Positions 16,162 through 23,741 are shown, numbered from the stretch's first letter. The stretch: DNA of 32,947 nt from Flavobacterium reichenbachii (GCF_002217435.1 NZ_MUHF01000007.1:1-32947), one strand, 5' to 3'. Translations and numbers: made by a program. Notes: generated by a model not told the origin, from the sequence alone.

Positions 16162-16764
16162 ATGAAAAAAGTATTATTAATCAATACACATTTAACTTAT
16201 CAAGGCTGGTCAGAAGGAACATTGAACAATTCTTTTATTCAAAAAGCTAAAGATTTTTTTACAACAAAAGGATTAGAAGTATTAGAAACTCAAATAGAAA
16301 ATGGCTACGATGCAGATGAAGAAGTAGAAAAACATCTCCAAGCTGATATTATCATTCTGCAAACACCTGTCAATTGGTTTGGTGCGCCCTGGATTTATAA
16401 AAAATATGTAGATGAAGTTTTTAACAGCGGATTACAGAGTCAAAAATTTCTTTCAGGCGACGGAAGAACAAGAGAAGATTTGACAAAACAATACGGGACA
16501 GGCGGAAAAATGCAAGGCAAAAAGTTTATGATTTGTGCTACTTTTAATGCACCAGCCGAAAGTTTTGGCAATCCTCTGCAGTCTTTAATGCAAGGAAAAG
16601 GAACAGAAGATTTATTTTTGAATATTACAAGCAATTATCGTTTTTGTGGCGCGGAAATTTTAAAAGAGTATAACTGTTTTGATATTTTTAAAGATGGGGA
16701 TATTGCTAAAGATTTAGAAAATTACCCTAAACGTTTAGAAGAAATTATGGGTGGACAAAGATAA
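16162..16764 (+). CDS. mdaB: NAD(P)H:quinone oxidoreductase, MdaB type
   Basis: This is a flavodoxin-fold FAD enzyme of 200 residues that should reduce quinones by two electrons and so protect against redox cycling. MdaB landmarks are present: the first strand K-V-L-L-I-N-T-H, the block TPVNWFGAPWIYKKYVDEVF at 68-87, G-D-G-R-T-R at 99-104, Y-G-T-G-G at 111-115 and F-N-A-P at 128-131. The ATG at 16162 gives the usual length. A TTG further upstream, at 16117, would overlap the reductase gene and adds nothing family-like. It lies 28 bases downstream of the aldo/keto reductase gene and is probably co-transcribed, giving a carbonyl/quinone detoxification pair under the AraC regulator (inference). 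Confidence 0.9.
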   Translation: MKKVLLINTHLTYQGWSEGTLNNSFIQKAKDFFTTKGLEVLETQIENGYDADEEVEKHLQADIIILQTPVNWFGAPWIYKKYVDEVFNSGLQSQKFLSGDGRTREDLTKQYGTGGKMQGKKFMICATFNAPAESFGNPLQSLMQGKGTEDLFLNITSNYRFCGAEILKEYNCFDIFKDGDIAKDLENYPKRLEEIMGGQR

Positions 16765-16822
16765 AATTAATCTTGAGGATTCGAACCAATGAAATCTGTT
16801 GAACTATAAAATTAAGAATAAG

Positions 16823-16966
16823 TTTAACCGCAAAGTGCGCTGAAATTTTTATAGGAGTGGTTTAAAAAAACATAAAGTTCGCAAAGCTTCTGTTGATCTA
16901 GCTTTGCGAACTTTGTGTTTTCGATGCGTAAAGTAAAATCAAACCTTAGTGTACTTTGCGGTTAAA
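16823..16966. repeat. Nested-palindrome intergenic repeat (REP-like)
   Basis: The outer arms TTTAACCGCAAAGT (16823-16836) and ACTTTGCGGTTAAA (16953-16966) are perfect inverse copies. Inside, AAAGTTCGCAAAGCT (16874-16888) and AGCTTTGCGAACTTT (16900-16914) form a second perfect palindrome. Related pieces with the core CGCAAAG occur at 21208-21244 and 32928-32947. The element fills most of the otherwise empty gap 16765-17078. It has no ORF and looks like a small non-autonomous or REP-type repeat. Confidence 0.7.
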
Positions 16967-17078
16967 ATTAATATAACTCCACACTTTTTTGTTTTGATCC
17001 TCTTTTTGCATAATCCCCAACTTTTGATCATGATCAAATAAAATGTAAACAATGAATTCTATGATTTTGTAAAATAAA

Positions 17079-17112
17079 AAAAACTCCAAAATCAAATGAC
17101 TTTGGAGTTTTT
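17079..17112 (-). terminator. Terminator of tRNA-Val
   Basis: AAAAACTCCAAA (17079-17090) pairs perfectly with TTTGGAGTTTTT (17101-17112). Read on the minus strand it is followed by T-rich sequence and lies 10 bases after the tRNA 3' end. Confidence 0.75.
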
Positions 17113-17121
17113 GGAAGTTTG

Positions 17122-17196
17122 TGGGCGATGAGGGGTTCGAACCCCCGACCCCCTCGGTGTAAACGAGGTGCTCTGAACCAGCTGAGCTAATCGCCC
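17122..17196 (-). tRNA. tRNA-Val (anticodon TAC)
   Basis: On the minus strand a full cloverleaf is visible. Acceptor arms GGGCGAT (17196-17190) and ATCGCCC (17129-17123) pair. The D arm is AGCTCAGCTGG. The anticodon stem CCTCG/CGAGG holds the loop TTTACAC with anticodon TAC. The T arm is GGGGG-TTCGAAC-CCC. The discriminator base is A, and CCA is not encoded (the next bases are CAA). It has its own consensus promoter and terminator. Confidence 0.95.
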
Positions 17197-17233
17197 TATT
17201 TTACTAGGTTGCTATCGTTTGTGATTGCGAGTG

Positions 17234-17263
17234 CAAATATACGCTAGTTTTTGAGTTCTGCAA
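17234..17263 (-). promoter_or_regulatory. Promoter of tRNA-Val
   Basis: Minus strand: TTG (17263-17261), 19 bases, then TATATTTG (17241-17234), a full match to TTG-N17-23-TAnnTTTG. The tRNA starts 38 bases after the -7 box. Confidence 0.8.
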
Positions 17264-17374
17264 AGAAAATCTAATAAAAAATAAAACTTTTTTTAAAATA
17301 GATTATATCTTGCTGTTTATGAATTTGTTATTAAAATGATTTTTTTGAAGTTTTTTCTATATCAAAAGTATATT

Positions 17375-18601
17375 TTAGTTCAAAGGCAGTTCGGCAACAA
17401 CAAAAGTGCTTCCGCCAACGTAAATAAAATCATTTTCCGAAGCATTTTTCTTCGCTTCCGCGAAAGCTGTGGTAACAGAATTGTATTTTTCTCCAATTAA
17501 ATCATGTTTTTTTGCTTCAAATTGTAAAGTTTCTGCTGGCAAAGCTCGTGAAGAATCTGGATTGCAGAAATAATATTGAGCGTCTTCTGGAAACAAAGGC
17601 AGAATAGAATCCAAATCTTTATCATTTACAACACCCAAAACAATATGCAGTTTCTCGTATTTTTCGTTTTTCAGCTGATTCATCACAACCGATAATCCGT
17701 GTTTGTTGTGTGCAGTGTCACAAATTATTTTTGGGTTTTCACCCAATTGCTGCCATCTGCCTTGCAAACCCGTATTTTTCACAACGTGCAATAATCCTTC
17801 TTTTAATTGTTCAGTCGAAACTTTAAAGTCAGTTTCATTGTTTAAAATTGAAATCGTCTGCTGCACCGTTTTTTTATTGTGAAACTGATAATCTCCAATC
17901 AAGTCCGATAAATAAATCTGATCAATCAAATCAGAAGCAAAATAAATCGGCGCTTTATTTTCTTCGGCCTTAGCCAAAAAAACCGGTTTTGTTTCATCTG
18001 TATATTCGCCAATTACAACAGGAATTTTGGGTTTAATAATTCCAGCTTTTTCTCCCGCAATTGCTTCCACTGTATTTCCTAAAAATTGAGTATGATCTAA
18101 ACCAATATTCGTAATTACTGAAACTAGCGGAGTAATAATATTTGTAGCATCCAATCTTCCGCCAAGACCAACTTCAATAATAGCAATATCAACCTTTTCG
18201 CTTGCAAAATAATCAAAAGCCAATCCAACCGACATTTCGAAGAAACTCATGTCATTCGCTTCAAAGAAAGATTTATGTTTGGCTATAAATTCCATAACAA
18301 ACTCTTCAGAAATTTCTTTGCCGTTAATTTTAATTCGTTCTCTAAAATCCTTTAAATGCGGCGAAGTGTACAATCCGACTTTATATCCTGATTGCTGAAG
18401 CACCGACGCCAGCATATGAGAAGTAGAGCCTTTTCCATTTGTTCCCGCAACATGAATGCATTTTAATTGGTCTTCCGGATTACCAAGATGCGCCGCCAGC
18501 AGTTTAATGTTGGTTAAATCTTCTTTGTAAGCAGAAGCACCCTGAAGCTGGTACATCGGAAGCTGATTAAACATCCAGTTTGTCGTCTCTTGATAGTTCA
18601 T
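17375..18601 (-). CDS. folC: Dihydrofolate synthase / folylpolyglutamate synthase
   Basis: FolC joins glutamate to dihydropteroate and extends the polyglutamate tail of folates, using ATP, in the cytoplasm. The 408-residue length is normal. The P-loop is in H-V-A-G-T-N-G-K-G-S-T at 50-60, followed by the family block Y-T-S-P-H-L-K-D-F-R-E-R-I-K-I-N-G. The Mg/ATP region D-I-A-I-I-E-V-G-L-G-G-R-L-D-A-T-N is near residue 140. The C-terminal ligase domain has C-D-T-A-H-N-K-H-G and G-V-V-N-D-K-D. The gene is divergent from exbB, with 132 bases between the start codons. Confidence 0.97.
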   Translation of the reverse strand: MNYQETTNWMFNQLPMYQLQGASAYKEDLTNIKLLAAHLGNPEDQLKCIHVAGTNGKGSTSHMLASVLQQSGYKVGLYTSPHLKDFRERIKINGKEISEEFVMEFIAKHKSFFEANDMSFFEMSVGLAFDYFASEKVDIAIIEVGLGGRLDATNIITPLVSVITNIGLDHTQFLGNTVEAIAGEKAGIIKPKIPVVIGEYTDETKPVFLAKAEENKAPIYFASDLIDQIYLSDLIGDYQFHNKKTVQQTISILNNETDFKVSTEQLKEGLLHVVKNTGLQGRWQQLGENPKIICDTAHNKHGLSVVMNQLKNEKYEKLHIVLGVVNDKDLDSILPLFPEDAQYYFCNPDSSRALPAETLQFEAKKHDLIGEKYNSVTTAFAEAKKNASENDFIYVGGSTFVVAELPLN

Positions 18602-18620
18602 TTATTTTGGATAAAAAAGG

Positions 18621-18649
18621 TTGTTGATTGAAATAAAATTCGATTTTTG
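18621..18649 (+). promoter_or_regulatory. Candidate promoter of exbB-exbD
   Basis: TTG at 18621-18623, 18 bases, then GATTTTTG at 18642-18649, one mismatch to TAnnTTTG. The ATG at 18734 is about 85 bases downstream. Confidence 0.4.
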
Positions 18650-18733
18650 TAGTTTAATATTACAGCGAAAATTATCTTTATTGCAAATTTCAAATATTTT
18701 TTAGAATTAATTATTAAAAACAAGAATTAATAT

Positions 18734-19429
18734 ATGTTTAATTTTATTCAGGCACAAACGGATACCATTGCAAACGCCGCTTCTAATGTGGTTATCGAAA
18801 AAATCGCACCCAATACAGAGATTTCTGTTTTAGGATTTATTTTAAAAGGAGGTTTCTTCCTGATTCCAATCGCAATCTTATTATTTTATACGTTTTATGT
18901 AATTATTGAGCGCTATTTGTACATAAGCAAAGCATCTAAAATTGACAGCAGATTGATGCAGGATGTGGGAGATAAATTGAACTCTGGAAATATTGAATTA
19001 GCAAGAACAATTGTAGAAAGAAGTAATACCGCTGCCGGAAATATTTTAAAAGAAGGAGTTTTAGTAATCGGAAGGCCAATTGCTGAAATCGAATCTAATA
19101 TGGATCGTGCAGCAGATATTGAAATTGGTGAAATGGAAAGACGTTTAGGCCATTTAGGACTTATTGCCGGTATTGCACCAACACTAGGATTTATCGGAAC
19201 TATTTCGGGAGTTATCAAGATTTTCTACAGTATTTCGGTTACAGAAAACATCAGTATCGGAAACATTTCTGGAGGTTTATACGAAAAAATGATCAGTTCT
19301 GGTTCTGGACTTATTGTAGGTATTATTGCTTATAGTGCGTACCATTTACTGAACGGAAAAATTGATGATTTTGCTTTAAAAATTCAGAAGCAAATATTAG
19401 AATTTGTCAATATAATTCAAAGAGCATAA
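18734..19429 (+). CDS. exbB: ExbB/TolQ/MotA-family proton channel protein
   Basis: This inner-membrane subunit, with ExbD, converts proton flow into work for TonB-dependent outer-membrane transport. It has 231 residues, with hydrophobic helices near 32-58, 136-165 and 188-210. The family core L-G-L-I-A-G-I-A-P-T-L-G-F-I-G-T-I-S-G is at about 138-156 and includes the conserved small-residue packing motif. The long cytoplasmic loop lies between helices 1 and 2. The exbD gene starts 4 bases after the stop. A short N-terminal extension (residues 1-30) precedes the first helix. Confidence 0.93.
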   Translation: MFNFIQAQTDTIANAASNVVIEKIAPNTEISVLGFILKGGFFLIPIAILLFYTFYVIIERYLYISKASKIDSRLMQDVGDKLNSGNIELARTIVERSNTAAGNILKEGVLVIGRPIAEIESNMDRAADIEIGEMERRLGHLGLIAGIAPTLGFIGTISGVIKIFYSISVTENISIGNISGGLYEKMISSGSGLIVGIIAYSAYHLLNGKIDDFALKIQKQILEFVNIIQRA

Positions 19430-19432
19430 ACT

Positions 19433-19828
19433 ATGTCTATTAAGAGAAAAAGAAGATTTCATGCCGAAGTAGCAACTTCGTCTTTAAGTGATATTATGTT
19501 TTTCCTGTTGTTGTTTTTTCTTATTATTTCAACGCTCGCAAACCCTAATGTTATTAAGATGACTTTGCCAAAAGCCAAGGCAAATGAAAAAACAAACAAA
19601 CAACTTATAAGTTTGTCTGTTACCGAAGATAAAAAATTCTATATCGACAAAGAACCAGTTGATTTTGAAAACCTGGAAACTTCTTTAATGGCAAAAATTG
19701 GAGCAGACAAAGAGCAGACCGTTGTAGTTCGTATTCCGTTTAATTTACAAGTTCAGGATTTAGTCGATGTGCTGCAGATAGGAGTAAAGAACAATTTGAA
19801 GTTTGTAATTGCTACCAGTCCTAAGTAA
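19433..19828 (+). CDS. exbD: ExbD/TolR-family biopolymer transport protein
   Basis: This is the partner of ExbB in the TonB energiser complex. The 131-residue protein has a basic N-terminus (K-R-K-R-R-F-H), one membrane span at about 17-38 holding the essential aspartate D20 (S-S-L-S-D-I-M-F-F-L), and a periplasmic domain of about 90 residues ending I-A-T-S-P-K. The start is 4 bases after exbB, indicating tight coupling. A strong terminator follows at 19859. The TonB-type gene expected next lies on the opposite strand beyond a repeat-rich gap. Confidence 0.93.
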   Translation: MSIKRKRRFHAEVATSSLSDIMFFLLLFFLIISTLANPNVIKMTLPKAKANEKTNKQLISLSVTEDKKFYIDKEPVDFENLETSLMAKIGADKEQTVVVRIPFNLQVQDLVDVLQIGVKNNLKFVIATSPK

Positions 19829-19858
19829 GAAAATAAGCAGGGCGTGACCACAATAAAT

Positions 19859-19900
19859 AAAATGGGCTAATCAGCATAACGTTGATAAGCCCATTTTTTT
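19859..19900 (+). terminator. Terminator of exbB-exbD
   Basis: AAAATGGGCT (19859-19868) pairs with AGCCCATTTT (19888-19897), and inner ATCA/TGAT arms extend the hairpin. A run of seven T ends at 19900. Confidence 0.85.
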
Positions 19901-19955
19901 ATTACGGTCGGGCTATCCGCGCTACTTCGGTAGCCAGCTCCTATCCCTCACGCGG
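19901..19955. repeat. Structured intergenic repeat with TTCG hairpin
   Basis: GCTAC (19921-19925) and GTAGC (19930-19934) enclose a TTCG tetraloop. CCGCG (19917-19921) pairs with CGCGG (19951-19955) around it. The G+C is far above the surroundings. I recall closely similar CTATCCGC...CTATCCCTCACGC sequences as common intergenic repeats in Flavobacterium, but this could not be checked here. Confidence 0.5.
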
Positions 19956-19962
19956 AAAAAGA

Positions 19963-19990
19963 GAGTAAAGAAGAAAGAGTAAAGAAGAAA
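19963..19990. repeat. Tandem 14-bp repeat, two copies
   Basis: GAGTAAAGAAGAAA occurs at 19963-19976 and again directly at 19977-19990. The purine-only tract continues to about 20000. No function is evident. Confidence 0.7.
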
Positions 19991-20010
19991 AGAAAAGCAG
20001 CCATAAAGTA

Positions 20011-20110
20011 TGTCATTTCGACGAAAGAGAAACCTCCACGAGGAACTCGACAAAGATTGGATTCTCTTTACGGAATTACTGGCGAAGATTTATCATTCGT
20101 CGAAATGACA
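20011..20110. repeat. 100-bp palindromic repeat (MITE/REP-like)
   Basis: The ends TGTCATTTCGACGAA (20011-20025) and TTCGTCGAAATGACA (20096-20110) are perfect inverse copies. Inner arms near AAAGAGAAACC and GGATTCTCTTT continue the pairing imperfectly. There is no ORF. Together with the neighbouring element it fills the 368-base gap between exbD and the TonB-type gene. Confidence 0.7.
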
Positions 20111-20130
20111 AACTAAACAAAATAATTCTA

Positions 20131-20168
20131 AAAAAGGCTTTCTGAAATTCATCAGAAAGCCTTTTTTT
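20131..20168. terminator. Bidirectional terminator, end of the TonB-type gene
   Basis: AAAAAGGCTTTCTGA (20131-20145) pairs perfectly with TCAGAAAGCCTTTTT (20152-20166), loop AATTCA, with T runs on both outer sides. It mainly serves the minus-strand gene ending at 20197. Confidence 0.85.
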
Positions 20169-20196
20169 ATTTATGTTAATTTGTAAAATCCTTATT

Positions 20197-21099
20197 TTAA
20201 TTCAAGCTAAAATTATAAATAATTTTTCCAACTTGTTTAGCAACTGCGTTGTCGTCTGGAGACCATTTTGTATTCAAAGCTGCAATTTTTGCTTGTTCCA
20301 ATAAACAGCTGGCAGTATTGGTTGTTCCCTTAATTCCAGCAGTAGCACTTATTGTTTTTCCGTTTTGGTCAACTGTAACTTCAACTACAACTTTTCCTTC
20401 TTCATTACAGTTATATTTTGGTGCAGGTTTAGATAATGCCTTTCTGTTTCCGAGAGAATAACCAGAACCGCCTCCCGAACCGCCTCCACTTCCTGCTCCG
20501 TAACCGCTTCCGGTACCAATTCCATTTCCAGTACCGTTACCGCCTCCGGTTCCTCCGCCAGAGCCGCCAGTTCCATAATAACCGTTAGAACCTAAACTAC
20601 CATTAGCTTTTCCTTTATTTCCTGCAACTTTATCATCACCGTCGCCGCCTTTGTTAGATCCTTTTAATATGCTTGATAAAGCATCATTTGTTGAATTCGA
20701 AACTTTTGGTTTCTCAGGAACAGGTTTTGTTACAGGTTTTTCAACAGGAGTATTTTTTTTTGGTTTTTCTTTTACAGGAACAATAACACTTTCGTCTTCG
20801 TCAGTTGTGTTTTCCTGAGAAAGAATTGCTTCATCGGGAGTTGCTTTTGCAGGAGTCTGCTTTGCATTATTTTTTACGTCTAAAACTTCACTTTTATAAT
20901 TTGCTCCAGAACCCAAGTCACTATCACCAAAATTTACCGTTACACCGCCGCCGCCGCCGCCACTCGCAAGTGCCGAATTATTCTCTGGATTATAAGGAGG
21001 CCAGAAACGTATAAAAAACAGCAATACTAGAATTACGGCATATATAGCAGTAGAGATTAATAATGATTTCTTTTTATCTGACGAAATGGCTGCGCTCAT
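20197..21099 (-). CDS. tonB: TonB-type energy transducer
   Basis: This 300-residue inner-membrane protein should pass ExbB/ExbD energy to outer-membrane receptors. A cytoplasmic start of about 12 residues is followed by a membrane helix at 13-32. Then come S-G-G-G-G-G-G, a Lys/Pro-rich stretch at about 105-135 (V-P-V-K-E-K-P-K-K ... P-V-T-K-P-V-P-E-K-P), an extreme Gly/Ser/Asn-rich linker at about 160-215, and a C-terminal domain at about 225-300 with Y-N-C-N-E-E-G-K-V-V-V-E-V-T-V-D-Q-N-G-K. That end resembles the TonB/AgmX-type C-terminal domain. Two Cys (C231 region and S-C-L-L-E) could form a disulphide. It is on the strand opposite to exbB-exbD, with repeats on both sides. Confidence 0.8.
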   Translation of the reverse strand: MSAAISSDKKKSLLISTAIYAVILVLLFFIRFWPPYNPENNSALASGGGGGGVTVNFGDSDLGSGANYKSEVLDVKNNAKQTPAKATPDEAILSQENTTDEDESVIVPVKEKPKKNTPVEKPVTKPVPEKPKVSNSTNDALSSILKGSNKGGDGDDKVAGNKGKANGSLGSNGYYGTGGSGGGTGGGNGTGNGIGTGSGYGAGSGGGSGGGSGYSLGNRKALSKPAPKYNCNEEGKVVVEVTVDQNGKTISATAGIKGTTNTASCLLEQAKIAALNTKWSPDDNAVAKQVGKIIYNFSLN

Positions 21100-21206
21100 T
21101 TTGATTCTGAATTTTGTAATTGTATTAAAATAAAAACGTTTAAAAGTACTAAAAATTGTTTAGAAACAAAGAGAGCTAAACAATTTAAGCGTTGAAGTAG
21201 GAAAGG

Positions 21207-21244
21207 GTTTAACCGTAAAGTTCGCAAAGATTTACGCAAAGCAC
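21207..21244. repeat. Copy of the AACCGCAAAG repeat family
   Basis: TTTAACCGTAAAG, TTCGCAAAG and TTTACGCAAAG follow one another here. They match the arm sequences of the nested palindrome at 16823-16966 with one or two changes. Confidence 0.6.
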
Positions 21245-21333
21245 ACAATCTATTTTTTTAATATTGAAAAGTCGCAAGTCGTAGGTTACAAATTTTTAAT
21301 TTTGAACTTTAAGATAAGCTAAACTTCATAGCA

Positions 21334-21380
21334 GTTCCGAAGGAACAAATTGTATTGTAGAGCTGGACTTTAGTCCAGTT
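21334..21380. repeat. Two adjacent small hairpins in the TonB-dehydrogenase gap
   Basis: GTTCC/GGAAC (21334-21338, 21342-21346) and AGCTGGAC/GTCCAGTT (21361-21368, 21373-21380, loop TTTA) form two short hairpins 14 bases apart. No T run follows, so they are not ordinary terminators. The rest of 21100-21401 holds only AT-rich sequence and the CGCAAAG repeat. Confidence 0.4.
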
Positions 21381-21401
21381 TAAATGTAGCGATAAAAAAA
21401 A

Positions 21402-21427
21402 ACGAGCCAAATGATAATTTGGCTCGT
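21402..21427 (-). terminator. Terminator of the amino acid dehydrogenase gene
   Basis: ACGAGCCAAAT (21402-21412) pairs with ATTTGGCTCGT (21417-21427), loop GATA. On the minus strand a run of nine T follows. Confidence 0.85.
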
Positions 21428-21450
21428 CTTATAATAAAGTATAATTAGAA

Positions 21451-22677
21451 TTATACTAATTGTTTCAATGCAATTTCAAAAGCAGTTGCGCTGATATTTG
21501 TTTTTGAGGAACTCAAAGCGTGTGCTTTAACAATCGCTTTTTTGATAGTTTCTGAGGTGTCGTTAAAAATAGCTTCATCGGTCATTTGAACTTTTTTCTC
21601 CATAAAATAAGCAAAAACTCTTGCCATTCCGCAGTTTGAAATAAAATCCGGAATCAGACTTACTTTACTGTCCACTTCTTCCATAATAGAACCAAAGAAA
21701 ATTTCTTTATCTGCAAAAGGAACATTAGCGCCGCAAGAGATTACTTCTAATCCGTTTGCGATTAAGCTGTCAATTTGGTTTTGAGTTACCAGTCTCGAAG
21801 CAGCACATGGCGTAAAAATCTCAGCACCTATAGTCCATATTTTTGTGTTTATTTCTTCAAACGGAATCATGTTTTCGGCCACTAATTTATTTCCGTCTTT
21901 ATTTAAAAATAAAGTTTTAATTTCTTCAAAAGAAAAACCTTCTTCTTTAATGAGTCCGCCGTCGCGGTCAATAATTCCGATAACCTTTGCACCCATTTCT
22001 GCCAAATAGAAAGCTGCTGCTGAACCTACATTTCCAAAACCCTGAACAATGGCTTTTTTGCCTTTTATATCACCGCCGTAAGTGGCGTAAAAGTGACGTG
22101 CAGCTTCAGCAACGCCAAAACCGGTAATCATGTCGGCAACTGTATATTTGCGGGTTACATCTGGAGAAAACGTCGGGTTTTCGATTACTTTTATAACTCC
22201 CTGACGTAATTGCCCAATTCTATTAATTTTGTCAGCTTCGGTTGGTTTAAAATGTCCGTTAAAAACACCTTCCTGAGGATGCCACACACCACATTCTTCC
22301 GTCATCGGAATTACTTCGTGAATCTCATCAACATTCAAATCGCCGCCAGTTCCGTAGTAACTTTTTAATAAAGGAGAAACGGCTTTGTACCATCGCTGTA
22401 AAACTCCCTTTTTGCGAGGATCATTAGGGTCAAAATTAATTCCTGATTTTGCACCGCCGATAGCTGGTCCGGAAACAGAAAATTTAACTTCCATTGTTTT
22501 AGCAAGTGATAAAACTTCATTCATATCTAATCCCTTTCTCATTCTCGTTCCGCCGCCGGCTGCTCCTCCGCGAAGCGAATTGATCACCGTCCATCCTTCG
22601 GCTTCTGTTTCAGAATCTTTCCAGTTAAAAACAATTTCAGGTGCTTTATTTTCAAATTGCTGTAATAAATCTTTCAT
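21451..22677 (-). CDS. Glu/Leu/Phe/Val-type amino acid dehydrogenase
   Basis: This cytoplasmic enzyme performs NAD(P)-linked oxidative deamination of an amino acid (Glu or a branched-chain or aromatic one) or the reverse amination. It has 408 residues. The N-terminal dimerisation/catalytic domain has R-G-G-A-A-G-G-G-T-R-M at 36-46, K65 in M-E-V-K-F, the active-site lysine K77 in G-P-A-I-G-G-A-K-S-G-I, and Asp113 in G-T-G-G-D-L-N. The Rossmann domain has V-Q-G-F-G-N-V-G-S at 211-219 and D237 at the end of its second strand, which favours NAD over NADP. The C-terminal C-G-A-N-V-P-F fits the family. The exact substrate cannot be read from sequence alone. It is a single-gene unit with its own terminator. 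Confidence 0.9.
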   Translation of the reverse strand: MKDLLQQFENKAPEIVFNWKDSETEAEGWTVINSLRGGAAGGGTRMRKGLDMNEVLSLAKTMEVKFSVSGPAIGGAKSGINFDPNDPRKKGVLQRWYKAVSPLLKSYYGTGGDLNVDEIHEVIPMTEECGVWHPQEGVFNGHFKPTEADKINRIGQLRQGVIKVIENPTFSPDVTRKYTVADMITGFGVAEAARHFYATYGGDIKGKKAIVQGFGNVGSAAAFYLAEMGAKVIGIIDRDGGLIKEEGFSFEEIKTLFLNKDGNKLVAENMIPFEEINTKIWTIGAEIFTPCAASRLVTQNQIDSLIANGLEVISCGANVPFADKEIFFGSIMEEVDSKVSLIPDFISNCGMARVFAYFMEKKVQMTDEAIFNDTSETIKKAIVKAHALSSSKTNISATAFEIALKQLV

Positions 22678-22768
22678 TTTGTTAGGATATGTTTAGTTTG
22701 CGTAAATGTATAAAATAGAATAATGCGAATAATGTATTTTGAAGCAATTTTATTTTATGAAAAAAAAG

Positions 22769-22797
22769 AAAGCCGAAAACAAAGGTTTTCGGCTTTA
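22769..22797 (-). terminator. Terminator of the chalcone-isomerase-like gene
   Basis: AAAGCCGAAAAC (22769-22780) pairs perfectly with GTTTTCGGCTTT (22785-22796). On the minus strand CTTTTTTTT follows. Confidence 0.85.
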
Positions 22798-22819
22798 GTA
22801 TATACTGTAAATTTAAAAA

Positions 22820-23395
22820 TTACATTCCTAGTAAATTTTTCTTTAAAGTTTCGTCAACAGGTTTGTTAGAAAGCCAGATTCCGAATAATGCTTTTTTGAA
22901 ATCAAATCCAGAAATTTTCCCTTTTACCACTTCATTTTTAATGACATAAATAGATTGGTCCAAAGGATTGTAGCCCAGAACAAATACATCCTTTTCTTTG
23001 ATAGCGTCGCTTAATAAGGTTTTAAACTCTTCAATTCTCGGTCGCAATTCTTCAAAATTACTTCCAGCAGATTTTTCAAAACCGGCATTCATCGCTTTTG
23101 TTAATTTGCTTGAAGAAACCATAGAAGAGGTAATTTCTATACGAATAGCCATTTCGGTATCGCTGTCAATAATAAATTGAGGGTCCTGACTTAGTTGTGA
23201 TAAATACAAAGCCTGAACATAAACTTCTAACCACATTTTTGATCTTCCGCCGGCACCATTTAGCTGAAGGACTTTATCTTGAAAATCAATTTTTCTAGGA
23301 ACAGTTACACCATTTACTTCTAGTGTAGCTTGCGCAGAAACTGTCGAAAATTGTATATTCAAAAGAAATAATAACAGGAGTAATATCTTTTTCAT
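22820..23395 (-). CDS. Exported chalcone-isomerase-fold protein
   Basis: This 191-residue protein has a signal peptide (M-K-K-I-L-L-L-L-L-F..., cut near V-S-A-Q at 19-22). The block L-N-G-A-G-G-R-S-K-M-W-L-E-V at 45-58, followed by Y-V-Q-A-L-Y-L, is the hallmark of the bacterial chalcone-isomerase-like family, whose members share the fold but rarely the plant reaction. Some bind fatty acids or heme-like ligands. The C-terminal G-I-W-L-S-N-K-P-V-D-E-T-L-K matches too. The start is the ATG at 23395; a TTG three codons upstream is less likely. A TAATTTTG box (minus strand, 23428-23421) lies 26 bases ahead. Confidence 0.85.
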   Translation of the reverse strand: MKKILLLLLFLLNIQFSTVSAQATLEVNGVTVPRKIDFQDKVLQLNGAGGRSKMWLEVYVQALYLSQLSQDPQFIIDSDTEMAIRIEITSSMVSSSKLTKAMNAGFEKSAGSNFEELRPRIEEFKTLLSDAIKEKDVFVLGYNPLDQSIYVIKNEVVKGKISGFDFKKALFGIWLSNKPVDETLKKNLLGM

Positions 23396-23420
23396 GTTTA
23401 TCAATATTATAATTTTTGGG

Positions 23421-23428
23421 CAAAATTA
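23421..23428 (-). promoter_or_regulatory. Candidate -7 box of the chalcone-isomerase-like gene
   Basis: TAATTTTG on the minus strand fits TAnnTTTG and lies 26 bases before the ATG. No TTG was found at the usual upstream distance, so the call is tentative. Confidence 0.4.
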
Positions 23429-23691
23429 ATGTTAATTTATTAATATTAATTGATTTACAAGTAACTTTTTTTTCTTAGAATTGATATTTATTCAAATGTA
23501 TTGTTTTAATAATCAAATTAATAAGACTTGTTTTACGTAGATTTACGTGTTTTAAGATTTGTTTAATCTTTTGAGTTTAATAATTGTGAGTTTTTTTGTA
23601 ATTATAACTTTTAAAACGAAATTTTTCTTCTTAAATTTTAAATAAATCCTTGCAGGATTATTTCCAGAAACTCTCAAATCTGATATTATTA

Positions 23692-23705
23692 CGAAAACGT
23701 TATCG
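23692..23705. promoter_or_regulatory. Near-palindrome upstream of acyl-CoA dehydrogenase
   Basis: CGAAAACGTTATCG is a 14-bp near-palindrome (12 of 14 positions symmetric) centred on ACGT. It lies 37 bases upstream of the -33 element at 23742. It could be an operator site for a repressor or activator. The 482-base gap 23396-23877 otherwise holds AT-rich sequence, a small AATCCT-tgc-AGGATT hairpin at 23645-23659 and the two promoters. Confidence 0.3.
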
Positions 23706-23741
23706 TTATTGTTGTCGATCTATTAATTTTATATGCATGCA

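Noticed and set aside
16823..16966. CRISPR array
   Set aside because: The repeats are inverted, not regularly spaced direct repeats with spacers, and no cas gene is present.
19901..20110. Insertion sequence
   Set aside because: There is no transposase frame of any useful length. Only short palindromic repeats are present.
20385..20576. Ala/Glu/Val-rich frame within the TonB-type gene
   Set aside because: It is a shadow of the Gly-rich repeat codons read in another frame.
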